DNA of 64,000 nucleotides from an uncultured Prevotella sp. GTDB taxonomy: Bacteria > Bacteroidota > Bacteroidia > Bacteroidales > Bacteroidaceae. Below the pieces are notes generated by a model. It made no database searches and had not been told where the DNA came from. It saw only the letters and a program-made list of their open reading frames with translations. Positions 17,940 through 26,384 of the stretch are shown here, piece by piece. The stretch is taken from positions 176,558 to 240,557 of the forward strand of contig CALUEY010000001.1 of the NCBI GenBank assembly GCA_944319915.1. Reading direction: 5' to 3'. A program made the translations under genes and the position numbers. Numbering within the stretch: position 1 is the stretch's first letter; every line of letters starts with the position of its first letter.

Positions 17940-18944
17940 ATGGAGAATGCATACGTAAAGTCGTTTCCCGGCGTCATGGCGGGCAAGAAGATACTCTATG
18001 TGCACGGCTTCGCCTCGTCGGGGCAGTCGGGTACGGTGGCCAAACTGCGCGAGCTGCTGCCCGGCGCCGAGGTCGTGGCCCCAGACCTGCCCGTGCATCC
18101 TGCCGAGGCCATGGCCTTGCTACGCGGCATCTGCGCCGAGGAGAAGCCCCACTTGGTGATAGGCACGTCGATGGGCGGCATGTATGCAGAGATGCTCTAC
18201 GGCTTCGACCGCATACTGGTAAACCCCGCTTTCCTCATGGCCGACGACATACTTAAGAACAACATGCTGGGCAAGGTGACCTTCCTCAACCCGCGCGCCG
18301 ACGGCCTGAAGGAGTTCATGATGACCAAGCAGCTCATGGAGGAGTACCGCGCTACCACTGAAGGATGCTTCGCCGGCCCCGTGGCCGACGACCAGGGGCG
18401 CGTGTGGGGACTCTTCGGTATTGAAGACCCCGTGGTGCACACGTTCGACCTCTTTGCCGCCCACTACCGCAACGCGCTGCGCTTCCACGGCGAGCACCGC
18501 ATGAACGACAGCATACTGCTCCACTCGGTGCTGCCCGTGGTGCAGTGGATTGACGACAGCCAGCAACGGCGGCAGCGCAACATTATATATATATGCGTGG
18601 AGCAGACCATGGAGCGCGGCGGCAAGCCGGCACCGAGCCTGGCCAAGGCCGTGCGCTTCCTGCTCGAATGGTACGACCTCTACTTCGTGGCCGCGCCGCG
18701 ACCCAACCAGCCCGACTATGCCGCCGAGGTGCAGCGGTGGGTGTTCGAGGCCGTGGGCGTGCCGTCGTTCCGCCACGTGGTGCTCACCAGCCGCAAGGAC
18801 TTGCTCTACGGCGACTACCTCATTGACGGCGGCACCGACTGTGGCTCGGCCTCGTTCATGGGAACGCGCATCGACTTCGGCTCCGAAACGTTCAAGACAT
18901 GGGAGGAGGTAATAGAGTACTTCAGCCGGCTCGGAGGGCAGTGA
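17940..18944 (+). CDS. YqiA/YcfP-like alpha/beta hydrolase with 5'-nucleotidase-like C-terminal region
   Basis: 334 residues. Residues ~15-170 form a YqiA-type esterase: KILYVHGFASSGQSGTV, then LVIGTSMGGMYAEML (nucleophile Ser in GTSMGG) and LVNPAF. The second half does not belong to that family. It reads IYICVEQTMERGG, then FLLEWYDLYFVAAPRPNQPD and VVLTSRKDLLYGDYLIDGG, which resembles the cytosolic 5'(3')-deoxyribonucleotidase (NT5C) HAD family. The N-terminal Asp-x-Asp catalytic motif of HAD enzymes is not obvious, so activity of this half is doubtful. A shorter start at ATG 17976 would remove 12 residues. Single gene ending in a strong terminator. Confidence 0.75.
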   Translation: MENAYVKSFPGVMAGKKILYVHGFASSGQSGTVAKLRELLPGAEVVAPDLPVHPAEAMALLRGICAEEKPHLVIGTSMGGMYAEMLYGFDRILVNPAFLMADDILKNNMLGKVTFLNPRADGLKEFMMTKQLMEEYRATTEGCFAGPVADDQGRVWGLFGIEDPVVHTFDLFAAHYRNALRFHGEHRMNDSILLHSVLPVVQWIDDSQQRRQRNIIYICVEQTMERGGKPAPSLAKAVRFLLEWYDLYFVAAPRPNQPDYAAEVQRWVFEAVGVPSFRHVVLTSRKDLLYGDYLIDGGTDCGSASFMGTRIDFGSETFKTWEEVIEYFSRLGGQ

Positions 18945-18976
18945 AATTAAGAATGAAGAATTAAGAAAATATGCAA

Positions 18977-19003
18977 GTGCGCCCGGCTGCTGGCCGGGCG
19001 CAC
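18977..19003. terminator. Strong hairpin after the hydrolase-like gene
   Basis: Perfect 11-bp GC-rich arms GTGCGCCCGGC / GCCGGGCGCAC with a 5-base loop. It sits between two convergent genes, 33 bp after the plus-strand stop. The T-tract is weak on both strands. Confidence 0.6.
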
Positions 19004-19139
19004 CCTTGTAGGCCACGTCTCCCGACGGGGCGCTGTTGGGGAATGTCTTGTGTTTGTCTTAACGCTATAAGACGTTTTGCTTAGTCAGATCTCTATTGCA
19101 TCTATTAACTAAATCCATTATGGCTAACATATCCTTTGT

Positions 19140-19655
19140 TCATGCCGACGGGCGGGATGTGGCGCCGTGGCAGGCGGCAGCCATGTCGGCGGCATGGCTG
19201 CGCACGGTCTCCACCGACGACTCGTCGATGTTCACGCTCTCGTCGCGGAAGTACGTCTGCACGTCCACCTCGGGCCGCTGCTTGTCGCCGCTTATCGACA
19301 GCCGGTAAACCGTCCGCGTGCGGCCCTGCACGAACGTGAGCACGCACTCGTAGCTGTCGCCCCTCTGTTCGCGCTCCACGTTGGTGGCCTGCCGCGCGTC
19401 GGCCTCGAAAGCCTCGCGCAGCGCGTCGGCCACGGTGCCTCCCTGGCTGTAGAAGTGGAAGTTCTTCGTCTCCATGCCCACGCGCCGCGTGGCGGGGTCG
19501 CGCTTCACTATCTTGTCCGTCATCACGTTCTTGCCCTCAAGGTCGCGTATCTGTTGTTCTATGCGCCCTTGCGCCCGGGCGTTGGTGGCAGCGGCGAGGC
19601 ACATCACGATGGTTGCGAGCAGTGCTTTGCACACAGTATTCATAGTTGTTGTCAT
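19140..19655 (-). CDS. Exported DUF5024-like protein of the sigma operon
   Basis: 171 residues from MTTTMNTVCKALLATIVMCL (signal peptide, cleavage after ARA). The body, IVKRDPATRRVGMETKNFHF then ALREAFEADARQATNVE and SYECVLTFVQGRTRTVYRLS, resembles the small exported DUF5024-type proteins that accompany ECF sigma operons in Bacteroidales. Function unknown. The start overlaps the preceding stop as ATGA, so it is translationally coupled to the membrane protein upstream. Confidence 0.65.
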   Translation of the reverse strand: MTTTMNTVCKALLATIVMCLAAATNARAQGRIEQQIRDLEGKNVMTDKIVKRDPATRRVGMETKNFHFYSQGGTVADALREAFEADARQATNVEREQRGDSYECVLTFVQGRTRTVYRLSISGDKQRPEVDVQTYFRDESVNIDESSVETVRSHAADMAAACHGATSRPSA

Positions 19656-20179
19656 ATAGTAGGTCCGTTGTCGTATTGCTTGTTGGCGTTCTCCATCATC
19701 TTGAAAATCTCCCGGGGGTCCATGCTGCTTATGCCCTTGTGGCGTTCGGCCATGGCCCCGGCCTCGCGCTCTATGCGGCGCAGCTCGGGCATTATGGCCT
19801 TGATGTCGGTGAGCTTCTTGCCGCCGCGCACTATGTAGCTGCCCTCGTAGGTGGCATACAGGCGCTCGGTGCAGGCGTGGCGCAGGTAGGCCACGGTGGC
19901 CCCCGCCACTATAAGCACTGCGGCAGCGGCGCAGGCGGCAGCCTTGGCCCATAGCGGCACGAGGCGCGGGCGGGCGGCCTGGGCGGCCATGGCGTTGGGC
20001 AGCGGCCCGGCCATGCCGGCGGCATACCAGCAGAACATGGGCTTGTACTTCAGCAGTCGGCGCGCCACGTGACGCCCGGCGAAGTAGCTGTATAGCCTTT
20101 GCTCCTCGGCGTTGGTGGTATCGCCGTCGAGGAATCGGGCTATGAGCCTCTCAATGTCCTTGTGTTTCTTTATGCTCAT
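19652..20179 (-). CDS. Single-pass membrane protein, putative anti-sigma factor
   Basis: 175 residues from MSIKKHKDIERLIARFLDGD. The N-terminal ~45 residues (FLDGDTTNAEEQRLYSYF) look like the short cytosolic zinc-free anti-sigma segment seen next to Bacteroidetes ECF sigma factors. One transmembrane helix lies near residues 80-97 (CAAAAVLIVAGATVAYL), followed by a periplasmic tail. It overlaps the sigma gene by ATGA and the downstream gene by ATGA. Anti-sigma activity is inferred from topology and gene order. Confidence 0.65.
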   Translation of the reverse strand: MSIKKHKDIERLIARFLDGDTTNAEEQRLYSYFAGRHVARRLLKYKPMFCWYAAGMAGPLPNAMAAQAARPRLVPLWAKAAACAAAAVLIVAGATVAYLRHACTERLYATYEGSYIVRGGKKLTDIKAIMPELRRIEREAGAMAERHKGISSMDPREIFKMMENANKQYDNGPTI

Positions 20180-20670
20180 TTCTGTTCGTTTACGAAGTGT
20201 TTCAATATGTTTCGGCGCGCGCGCGACAGGTTCTGCCTCACCGCCTCGGGCGAGCTGCCCGTGATGCGGGCTATCTCCGCCACCTCCATGCCCTCCTGGT
20301 GCTTCATGCGGAGCACCGCCTGTTGCGCGCCGGGCAGGGCGTCGATGAGCCTCTGCGCCCGTTCCTCGTCCTCCCGGCATATCATGCAGGCCTCGGGCGT
20401 CAGTGCTGTGGCCGCGTCGGCGGGTTTTGCCTCGCGCGTAGGCACGGTGGCCGAGCGCAGGTGGTTGAGGCTCATGCGGCGCGCCATTACCATTGCCAAG
20501 GCCTCCATGGAGCGGTACTCCTCGAGCCTGTCGTGCATCACCCACAGCTTCAGCACCACCTCCTGGGCTATGTCCTCGGCGTCGGCCTCGTTGCAGACGT
20601 ACCTCATGGCTTCGTGGTGCAGGCGTGGGCGTATGCGCCTTACCTCAGTCTCGAATTCCCGTTGTTCCAT
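20176..20670 (-). CDS. ECF-type RNA polymerase sigma factor
   Basis: 164 residues. Region 2: FETEVRRIRPRLHHEAMRYV, then EADAEDIAQEVVLKLW. Region 4: DALPGAQQAVLRMKHQEGM followed by the HTH VAEIARITGSSPEAVRQNLS. Group-IV sigma of ordinary length. It heads a three-gene, translationally coupled operon with a membrane protein and an exported protein, a typical signal-responsive layout. I did not find a standard TAnnTTTG box upstream, which would fit a promoter recognised by this sigma itself. Confidence 0.9.
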   Translation of the reverse strand: MEQREFETEVRRIRPRLHHEAMRYVCNEADAEDIAQEVVLKLWVMHDRLEEYRSMEALAMVMARRMSLNHLRSATVPTREAKPADAATALTPEACMICREDEERAQRLIDALPGAQQAVLRMKHQEGMEVAEIARITGSSPEAVRQNLSRARRNILKHFVNEQK

Positions 20671-20881
20671 ATTTGCTTATATGACACTCGGGAGCGACTT
20701 TTGTGACATGGCGCGCCGCAGGTTTAGCATTGTTTAACCCAAATCGCGATTTTTGTTTAGCCCAAATCGGCACCCTGCCCAACTTCTGTCGCGATTTTTC
20801 GTTGATGGCATGGCCGTTAGGCCGATGCCTGCAAGTGCTTGGTTGTCAGTGGCTTGCCGCCATGCGTCATTTTGCTGTGCT

Positions 20882-20947
20882 GAATGGCCCGTTCCGCGGC
20901 CCCAAACGGCCTCTTTTACAGTGCCAAACAGCCCGTTTTGCGCTGCG
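20882..20947 (+). repeat. 22-bp periodic repeat array 1 (3 units)
   Basis: Units start at 20882, 20904 and 20926. Each has the core AAACGG-c-CCGTTTTGC with changes, plus a variable ~6-bp tail. A degenerate fourth unit may precede at 20860. Same family as arrays at 34438, 47782 and 63873. Confidence 0.7.
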
Positions 20948-21118
20948 GTGTGGCATGGATGGCAAGGCGCGGGCGATAATGTAAGGTTTTGTTACCGGCC
21001 AACCGCCTCTTGGATTTGCTTTCGCCTTTGCTCCTGCAACTCCTTTGCTCCATGCCCCCTTTCCTCCCTCCACCTTGTGTTAATTTTCGTTTAACCCCAA
21101 AAAAACTTCCCCAACGAC

Positions 21119-21149
21119 TTGCAGGAAAGACGGAAATGTTCTATCTTTG
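21119..21149 (+). promoter_or_regulatory. Promoter of the GntR-controlled ABC operon
   Basis: -33 TTG at 21119-21121, 20-bp spacer, -7 TATCTTTG at 21142-21149: a textbook Bacteroidetes promoter. The expected start falls in the operator just downstream. Confidence 0.75.
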
Positions 21150-21151
21150 CG

Positions 21152-21173
21152 GTGTACTAATACAATAGTACAC
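21152..21173. promoter_or_regulatory. GntR (YtrA-type) operator
   Basis: Perfect inverted repeat GTGTACTA-N6-TAGTACAC, directly after the -7 box and covering the expected transcription start. It matches the form of operators bound by YtrA-subfamily GntR repressors. The last gene of the operon (23713-24078) encodes such a regulator, so autorepression is likely. Confidence 0.8.
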
Positions 21174-21204
21174 TAATAAGGGCCAACTAAAAACATAGAG
21201 ATTT

Positions 21205-22062
21205 ATGATTGAAGTAAGCAACATCAGTTTTAGGTATGCCGGGAGCAAGGCCCCGGTGTTCAGCGATTTCAGCCTCAAGATAGGCTCGGGGCGCATCTGC
21301 GGACTGCTCGGCAAGAACGGCACGGGCAAGTCTACGTTGCTCTATCTCATGGCCGGTCTGCTCAGGCCGCAGCGCGGCAACGTGACGTTCGATGGCGTTG
21401 ATACGGCCCGCAGGCGCGTTGACGTGCTGCGCGAGATGTTCCTCGTGCCAGAAGAGTTCTACCTGCCCGACGTGAGCCTCGACGCATACGTGCGCACCAA
21501 CGCCCCGTTCTACCCGTGCTTCAGCCGCGAGGTGCTCGACCGTTGCCTGGCCGACTTCGGCCTCGGCGGGCCGCTGCGCCTTGGCAAGCTGTCGATGGGG
21601 CAGAAGAAGAAGGTGTACATGAGCTTTGCCCTCGCCGCCGGCACGCGCCTCGTGCTTATGGACGAGCCTACCAACGGCCTCGACATACCATCGAAGAGCA
21701 CCTTCCGCCGCGTGGTGGCACAGTGCATGGCCGACGACCGCACGCTCATCATCTCAACCCACCAGGTACACGACGTGGAGCCGCTGCTCGACCACCTGCT
21801 CATCATCTCAGACGGCGGGATGCTCCTCGATGCCTCCGTCAGCGACGTGTGCAGCCGCTACTCGTTTGAGATACGCCAGCCGGGCGAGCCGCTTGGCGAC
21901 GTGGTTTACTCCGAACCGGCGCTGCAGGGCAACGCCGTGATAGCCCGCCGCCGCGACGGCGCGCCAGAGACGCAGCTGGGGCTCGAACTGCTCTTCGACG
22001 CCGTAGTGCAGGGAAAGATAGGCAGCGGCGACTTTGAGGCAGGAAAGGAGGTGAGGCCATGA
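21205..22062 (+). CDS. ABC transporter ATP-binding protein (YtrB-like)
   Basis: 285 residues. Walker A GLLGKNGTGKSTLLYLMAG at ~33-51, signature KLSMGQKKKVYMSFA, Walker B LVLMDEPTNGLD, H-loop STHQVHDVEPL. The non-canonical LSMGQ signature is typical of YtrB/EcsA-type ATPases, which pair with small GntR regulators. It powers the two membrane proteins that follow. First gene of the four-gene operon; its stop overlaps the next ATG (ATGA). Confidence 0.92.
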   Translation: MIEVSNISFRYAGSKAPVFSDFSLKIGSGRICGLLGKNGTGKSTLLYLMAGLLRPQRGNVTFDGVDTARRRVDVLREMFLVPEEFYLPDVSLDAYVRTNAPFYPCFSREVLDRCLADFGLGGPLRLGKLSMGQKKKVYMSFALAAGTRLVLMDEPTNGLDIPSKSTFRRVVAQCMADDRTLIISTHQVHDVEPLLDHLLIISDGGMLLDASVSDVCSRYSFEIRQPGEPLGDVVYSEPALQGNAVIARRRDGAPETQLGLELLFDAVVQGKIGSGDFEAGKEVRP

Positions 22063-22871
22063 CGCGCAGTTTCAGTTTCAACGGGCTTTGGCGGGTGGTG
22101 CGCTGGGACGTAGCGTCAGGCTGGCGCGGCTACTTGGCTGGGCTGTGGGCAGCGGCGTCGCTATTGCTGCTGATGTTTATAGTCAACTCGCGGGTCATCG
22201 GCGGCAGCCTCGTGGCACTTACCGATGCCCAAAGCATGGGCTACAAAGCCGACCTTGTGCTTTCGGCCTTTGTGTTCGCCATGGTCTGCGGGGCGTCGTT
22301 CGCCACCCTTGGCCTTGGCGACAAGTCGCGCCGCGCGGCCTTCTTCATGCTGCCGGCCACGCAGCTGGAAAAGTTCGTGGCGCGCTGCCTGCAGTTCACG
22401 GTGGGCCTGGCCTTCATGTTCGTTGTGGCGGTGGCGGTGGCCGATGCCCTCTACCTCGTGTTCTGCCTCATCGTTGGCACCAACGGTGGGCTTCACTCCG
22501 TGCTCGTCCTCTTTGCCGGGCGGTTGGCCGAGGCCGTAAGCGAGCCGTTTGTGCGGCAGCTTGACCCCGGCGAGAGCAACGCGGCGTTGGGCATCTACTT
22601 TGTGGCGGCGTTCGTGTGGCTCCAGTCGCTGATGCTTGTAGGGTCGGTGCTCTTCACCCGCTATCAGTTTGCCTTCACCTGCATGGGGATGCTTGTTTGC
22701 TACATAATCCTTGGCTTCTCGTTCCCTTCATTGTTACGCGAGCGGGTGCCGTTTGCCTTCTTCGAGGTGGCCGCTGCGGTGCTGCCGGTGCTCATAGCGG
22801 CCGACTACGTGCTGGCCTACCGCCTGTTCGGGCGTATGCAATTGGTGGGGCGGAAGTGGATAAACGTATAA
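22059..22871 (+). CDS. ABC transporter membrane protein, first of a tandem pair
   Basis: 270 residues with about six hydrophobic segments (YLAGLWAAASLLLLMFIV, VLSAFVFAMVCGASFATLGL, FTVGLAFMFVVAVAVADALY and others). The N-terminal RVVRWDVASGWRGY and C-terminal YRLFGRMQLVGRKWINV recur in the next gene (LLRWDMVANRHTAV; YRLFCRMQITNHKWFNL). The pair therefore arose by tandem duplication and probably forms a heterodimeric channel. Both contain LPATQLEKF / LPATQIEKF. Substrate unknown. Confidence 0.8.
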   Translation: MTRSFSFNGLWRVVRWDVASGWRGYLAGLWAAASLLLLMFIVNSRVIGGSLVALTDAQSMGYKADLVLSAFVFAMVCGASFATLGLGDKSRRAAFFMLPATQLEKFVARCLQFTVGLAFMFVVAVAVADALYLVFCLIVGTNGGLHSVLVLFAGRLAEAVSEPFVRQLDPGESNAALGIYFVAAFVWLQSLMLVGSVLFTRYQFAFTCMGMLVCYIILGFSFPSLLRERVPFAFFEVAAAVLPVLIAADYVLAYRLFGRMQLVGRKWINV

Positions 22872-22879
22872 CTTAATGT

Positions 22880-23716
22880 ATGGAAACTATGAATGATGTG
22901 TTTAGCATAAAGCGTTTCGGGCAGTTGCTGCGCTGGGACATGGTGGCCAACAGGCACACAGCTGTGGTCGTATTGTTTCTTGTGATGGGCCTGCTGGCCA
23001 TGGTTTACCTTCCGTGGCTGGTCAGGATTATGGCATACAGTGATGTGCTCCACTTCGACGATGACGGTGCCTACCGCATCGCCACTATGGGCTGGGCGGC
23101 CATCTTTGCCATAGCCGTTGCCGGCCCGGCCATGGCCGGCCTGCCTTTCGGCAACCGCCGCAAGGCTTTGGCCTGCATGGCGCTGCCCGCCACGCAGATA
23201 GAGAAGTTCCTCTCGCGCTATCTCCTCTCCACGGCGGGGCTGGTTGTCGTGGCCGTATGCGCCGTAACCGTGGCCGACCTTGTGCAGATGGCCGTGGCAC
23301 TGTTGGCCACCGGCGGAGTGAAAGGGTCGTTCTGTTCGGTTACGGCCGACTTTGCAGGGAGGCTGTTCGCTGATGGTGCCATACGCCGTGCGTTCGCCTC
23401 GGCCGACGATGTGGCCTACACGGTGTGCGTGCTGCTGCTATTGCTGGCTTCCCATGCGTTCTTCCTGCTCGGCGGGATGTTCTTCAGGCGTTGGCCGGTG
23501 GCGCTGACCGTGCTCGCCTTCATGCTCCTTGCTTACCTCGACGAAGCCTTGGGCATAAACCTGTTCAAGTGCATGACGCAGGCCATAAGCTACTCGTCGC
23601 TCACGGCGGCGGTTGTCTTGCTGCTCTCCCTGGCAGCCATTGCCGCCCTCTATTGGCTCAGCTACCGCCTCTTCTGCCGCATGCAGATAACCAACCACAA
23701 ATGGTTCAACCTATGA
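22880..23716 (+). CDS. ABC transporter membrane protein, second of a tandem pair
   Basis: 278 residues, about six membrane segments (AVVVLFLVMGLLAMVYLPWL and others), paralogous to the gene before it and 8 bp downstream. The stop overlaps the GntR gene start (ATGA). Likely heterodimer partner; substrate unknown. Related systems respond to cell-envelope stress, but nothing here fixes the substrate. Confidence 0.8.
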   Translation: METMNDVFSIKRFGQLLRWDMVANRHTAVVVLFLVMGLLAMVYLPWLVRIMAYSDVLHFDDDGAYRIATMGWAAIFAIAVAGPAMAGLPFGNRRKALACMALPATQIEKFLSRYLLSTAGLVVVAVCAVTVADLVQMAVALLATGGVKGSFCSVTADFAGRLFADGAIRRAFASADDVAYTVCVLLLLLASHAFFLLGGMFFRRWPVALTVLAFMLLAYLDEALGINLFKCMTQAISYSSLTAAVVLLLSLAAIAALYWLSYRLFCRMQITNHKWFNL

Positions 23717-24078
23717 CTGCGTTCAATCAAGACAAGGCCATATACCTGCAGATGGCCGACCGCCTGTGCGACGAGATACTGGCGGGCACATACCGGGCCG
23801 ACGACCGCGTGCCGAGCGTGAGGGAGTATGCCGTGCTCCTGCAGGTGAACACCAACACGGCTGTGAAGGCTTACGACGAGCTTGCGCGCCGAGGCGTAAT
23901 ATACAACCGCCGGGGGCTGGGCTACTTCGTCGCCCCTGGGGCGCGCGAGGGCATCATGCAGGCCCGCCGCAGCGAGTTCATGGGGCGCACGCTGCCCGCC
24001 GTGCTGCGCGAGATGAGGCTGCTTGGCATAGGCATCGACGAGGTGACGAAGGCCTGGCAGGAGGGCGAAGGCTTGTGA
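23713..24078 (+). CDS. GntR-family regulator (YtrA subfamily)
   Basis: 121 residues from MTAFNQDKAIYLQMADRLCD. Winged helix: DRVPSVREYAVLLQVNTNTA, then AYDELARRGVIYNRRGLGYF. Only ~40 residues follow the wing, the short C-terminus typical of YtrA-type repressors. It is the last gene of the ABC operon, ATGA-coupled to the permease. The inverted repeat at 21152-21173 is its likely operator. Confidence 0.92.
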   Translation: MTAFNQDKAIYLQMADRLCDEILAGTYRADDRVPSVREYAVLLQVNTNTAVKAYDELARRGVIYNRRGLGYFVAPGAREGIMQARRSEFMGRTLPAVLREMRLLGIGIDEVTKAWQEGEGL

Positions 24079-24103
24079 CTGCCATTCCGGCTCCAATGAA
24101 AAA

Positions 24104-24180
24104 AAGTGGCCGCCCGTGCAACATTCCGGCCTGCCGCAGCGTCTATATAGCGTGAACAGGGCGGAAACCGGCGGCCACTT
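24104..24180. repeat. Inverted repeat with long loop between two ABC operons
   Basis: Perfect 11-bp arms AAGTGGCCGCC / GGCGGCCACTT separated by 55 bp. It lies 25 bp after the GntR stop. It could end the upstream operon or attenuate the next, but there is no T-tract, so the role is uncertain. Confidence 0.45.
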
Positions 24181-24230
24181 GCCCTCTGCCAGGGGCCGGA
24201 AGCCGGGCCGCTACACATGAAAGCTGAAGA

Positions 24231-24959
24231 ATGGACAAGGTAATAGAACTCAGAGACGTGAACAAGACCTACCGCGGGGCGCAGCCGCTCCACGTGCTCA
24301 AGGGCATAGACCTCTGCGTGGAGAGCGGCGAGTTCGTGTCGATAATGGGCGCGTCGGGCTCGGGCAAGTCTACATTGCTTAACATATTGGGCATACTCGA
24401 CAACTATGACTCGGGCGAATACCGCCTCGGCGGCACGCTTATATGGAACCTGAGCGAGGCCCGCGCCGCCGAATACCGCAACAAGATGATAGGTTTCGTG
24501 TTCCAGTCGTTCAACCTCATCGGCTTCAAGACGGCCGTGGAGAACGTTGAGCTGCCCCTCTACTACCAGGGGGTGGGCCGCCGCGAGCGCCGCCGCCGGG
24601 CCATGGATTACCTCGAAAGGCTGGGCCTTGCCGCCTGGGCGGAGCACTATCCGGGCGAGATGTCGGGTGGGCAGCGGCAGCGGGTGGCCATAGCCCGCGC
24701 CCTGATAACCCGCCCCCGGCTCATACTGGCCGACGAGCCTACCGGCGCGCTCGACTCCAAGACGAGCGTGGAGGTGATGGAGCTGCTCAAGGAACTCAAC
24801 GAGCGCGAGGGCATGACGATAGTGGTGGTGACCCACGAGAGCGGCGTGGCCAACGAGACCAACCGCATAGTACACATAAAGGACGGCGTGATAGGCCTCG
24901 TTGAGGACAACCGCGACCACCACGCCTCGCCTTTCGGCGCGGGCGGACTGATGAAATGA
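24231..24959 (+). CDS. MacB/LolD-type ABC transporter ATP-binding protein
   Basis: 242 residues. Walker A GASGSGKSTLLNILG at ~36-50, signature EMSGGQRQRVAIARAL, Walker B LILADEPTGALDSKTS, H-loop VVTHESGVANETNR. First gene of a five-gene operon: ATPase, two MacB-like permeases, an HlyD-type adaptor and a TolC-type outer-membrane channel, all on the plus strand. The set predicts tripartite export across both membranes. The substrate is not visible from the sequence. Confidence 0.93.
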   Translation: MDKVIELRDVNKTYRGAQPLHVLKGIDLCVESGEFVSIMGASGSGKSTLLNILGILDNYDSGEYRLGGTLIWNLSEARAAEYRNKMIGFVFQSFNLIGFKTAVENVELPLYYQGVGRRERRRRAMDYLERLGLAAWAEHYPGEMSGGQRQRVAIARALITRPRLILADEPTGALDSKTSVEVMELLKELNEREGMTIVVVTHESGVANETNRIVHIKDGVIGLVEDNRDHHASPFGAGGLMK

Positions 24960-24978
24960 CAACACGACACTGAAAGCA

Positions 24979-26238
24979 ATGCGCGAGATACTGACTGAAA
25001 TATGGGCCACGGCGAGGCGCAACAAACTGCGCACCGCGCTCACGGGCTTTTCCGTGGCGTGGGGAATCTTCATGCTGATATTCCTGCTCGGCGCGGGCAA
25101 CGGACTGATAAACGCGCAGATGCAAAGCTCCGACCGCTACCTGGCCAACTCGATGAAGGTGTTCGGGGGGCGCACGTCGGTGCCTTACGGCGGACTTGAC
25201 AAGGGCAGGAAGATTCTGCTCAACGGCCTCGACATGGCCACCACGCGCCATGCATCTGGCCCCGTGGTGGGCGACGTGGCCGCCGTGTACAGTCAGCGGG
25301 GTCTGACGCTGGCCATGGGCAGCGGGTACATGACGGGCCAGGGCATCACGGGCGTTTACCCGGCTGACGCCAGGATAAACAAGCGCGAGGTGGTGGAGGG
25401 CCGCTTCATAAACGACATTGACATGAGGGAGAGGCGCAAGGTGGTGGTGCTGAGCACTGACCAGGAGCGCGAGCTGACCGGGGGCAGGGGCCGTGCCGTG
25501 GGCCGCTACGTGACGGCCGACGGACTGGCGTGGCTCGTGGTGGGCATATACAGGGGCGACGGCATGAGCCAGGCCAACGAGGCCTTTGCCCCGCACTCCA
25601 CCGTAAGCACCGTTTACTGGAACGGCGACCGCGTGGGCAACATCGAGTTCACGTTCGCCGGGCTTGAGACCGAGGGGCAGAACCGGGCCTTTGAGGCCGA
25701 CTACCGCGCCAAGCTCAACCTGAACCACCGCGCCGCGCCGTCAGACAGGAGCACCGTGAGGCTATGGAACCGCTTCATGGACAACATTCAGATGGCCCGG
25801 GGCATAGGCATATTGCGCACCGCCCTGTGGGTGGTGGGCCTGCTGACGCTGCTCAGCGGCGTGGTGGGCGTGAGCAACATAATGCTCATCACGGTGCGTG
25901 AGCGCACGCGGGAGTTCGGCATACGCAAGGCCATAGGCGCCAAGCCATGGGCCATACTGCGGCTCATCATGATTGAGAGCGTGGTGATCACGACCGTGTT
26001 CGGCTACATCGGGATGCTCTGCGGCATAGCTGCCAATGAGTACATGAACGCTACGATAGGCCGCACGGTGGTGGACACGGGCCTCTTCCGCGCCACAATG
26101 TTCGTCAACCCCACCGTGGGCATCGACGTGTGCGTGGAGGCCACGCTCGTGATGGTGCTCGCCGGAACGCTGGCGGGGCTTGTGCCGGCGCGCCGCGCCG
26201 CACGAGTGAGGCCCATCGAGGCGTTGAAGGAGAACTGA
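24979..26238 (+). CDS. MacB-like ABC transporter permease (first)
   Basis: 419 residues. N-terminal helix (ALTGFSVAWGIFMLIFLLGA), a ~220-residue periplasmic MacB domain, then three C-terminal FtsX helices with SGVVGVSNIMLITVRERTRE and FGIRKAIGA, the FtsX/MacB signature. Ends RPIEALKEN. 19 bp after the ATPase gene. It probably forms a heterodimer with the next permease. Confidence 0.92.
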   Translation: MREILTEIWATARRNKLRTALTGFSVAWGIFMLIFLLGAGNGLINAQMQSSDRYLANSMKVFGGRTSVPYGGLDKGRKILLNGLDMATTRHASGPVVGDVAAVYSQRGLTLAMGSGYMTGQGITGVYPADARINKREVVEGRFINDIDMRERRKVVVLSTDQERELTGGRGRAVGRYVTADGLAWLVVGIYRGDGMSQANEAFAPHSTVSTVYWNGDRVGNIEFTFAGLETEGQNRAFEADYRAKLNLNHRAAPSDRSTVRLWNRFMDNIQMARGIGILRTALWVVGLLTLLSGVVGVSNIMLITVRERTREFGIRKAIGAKPWAILRLIMIESVVITTVFGYIGMLCGIAANEYMNATIGRTVVDTGLFRATMFVNPTVGIDVCVEATLVMVLAGTLAGLVPARRAARVRPIEALKEN

Positions 26239-26384
26239 GGCGGCTGCGCCCGCTTGGCTGAGGCTGCGCGGCGTGGGTGTGGCGCAGCCGCAGCTGCAAG
26301 GCTTTGAGGGCCTGGCGCTTGCGCGAAATGCGCAGCGGGGTGAAACGGTTTCGCAAAACCACCAGCCCCGGGCGCGCAATAAAA

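Larger units (their letters stand above)
20671..21204. other. Divergent intergenic region with palindromes and a 22-bp repeat array
   Basis: 534 bp between the ECF sigma gene (minus) and the ABC operon (plus). It contains a 12-bp palindrome AAATCGCGATTT at 20741-20752 and a hairpin at 20807-20829 (GGCATGGCC / GGCCgATGCC around GTTA). It also contains the 22-bp repeat array at 20882-20947 and the ABC promoter/operator at 21119-21173. No gene seen. Confidence 0.7.

Noticed and set aside
20882-20947. 22-bp arrays as CRISPR
   Set aside because: Units are head to tail with no unique spacers, the period is far too short and no cas genes are present.
24104-24180. Attenuator or riboswitch before the efflux ATPase gene
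   Set aside because: Only an 11-bp inverted repeat with a 55-bp loop is visible. No alternative pairing or leader peptide could be supported.
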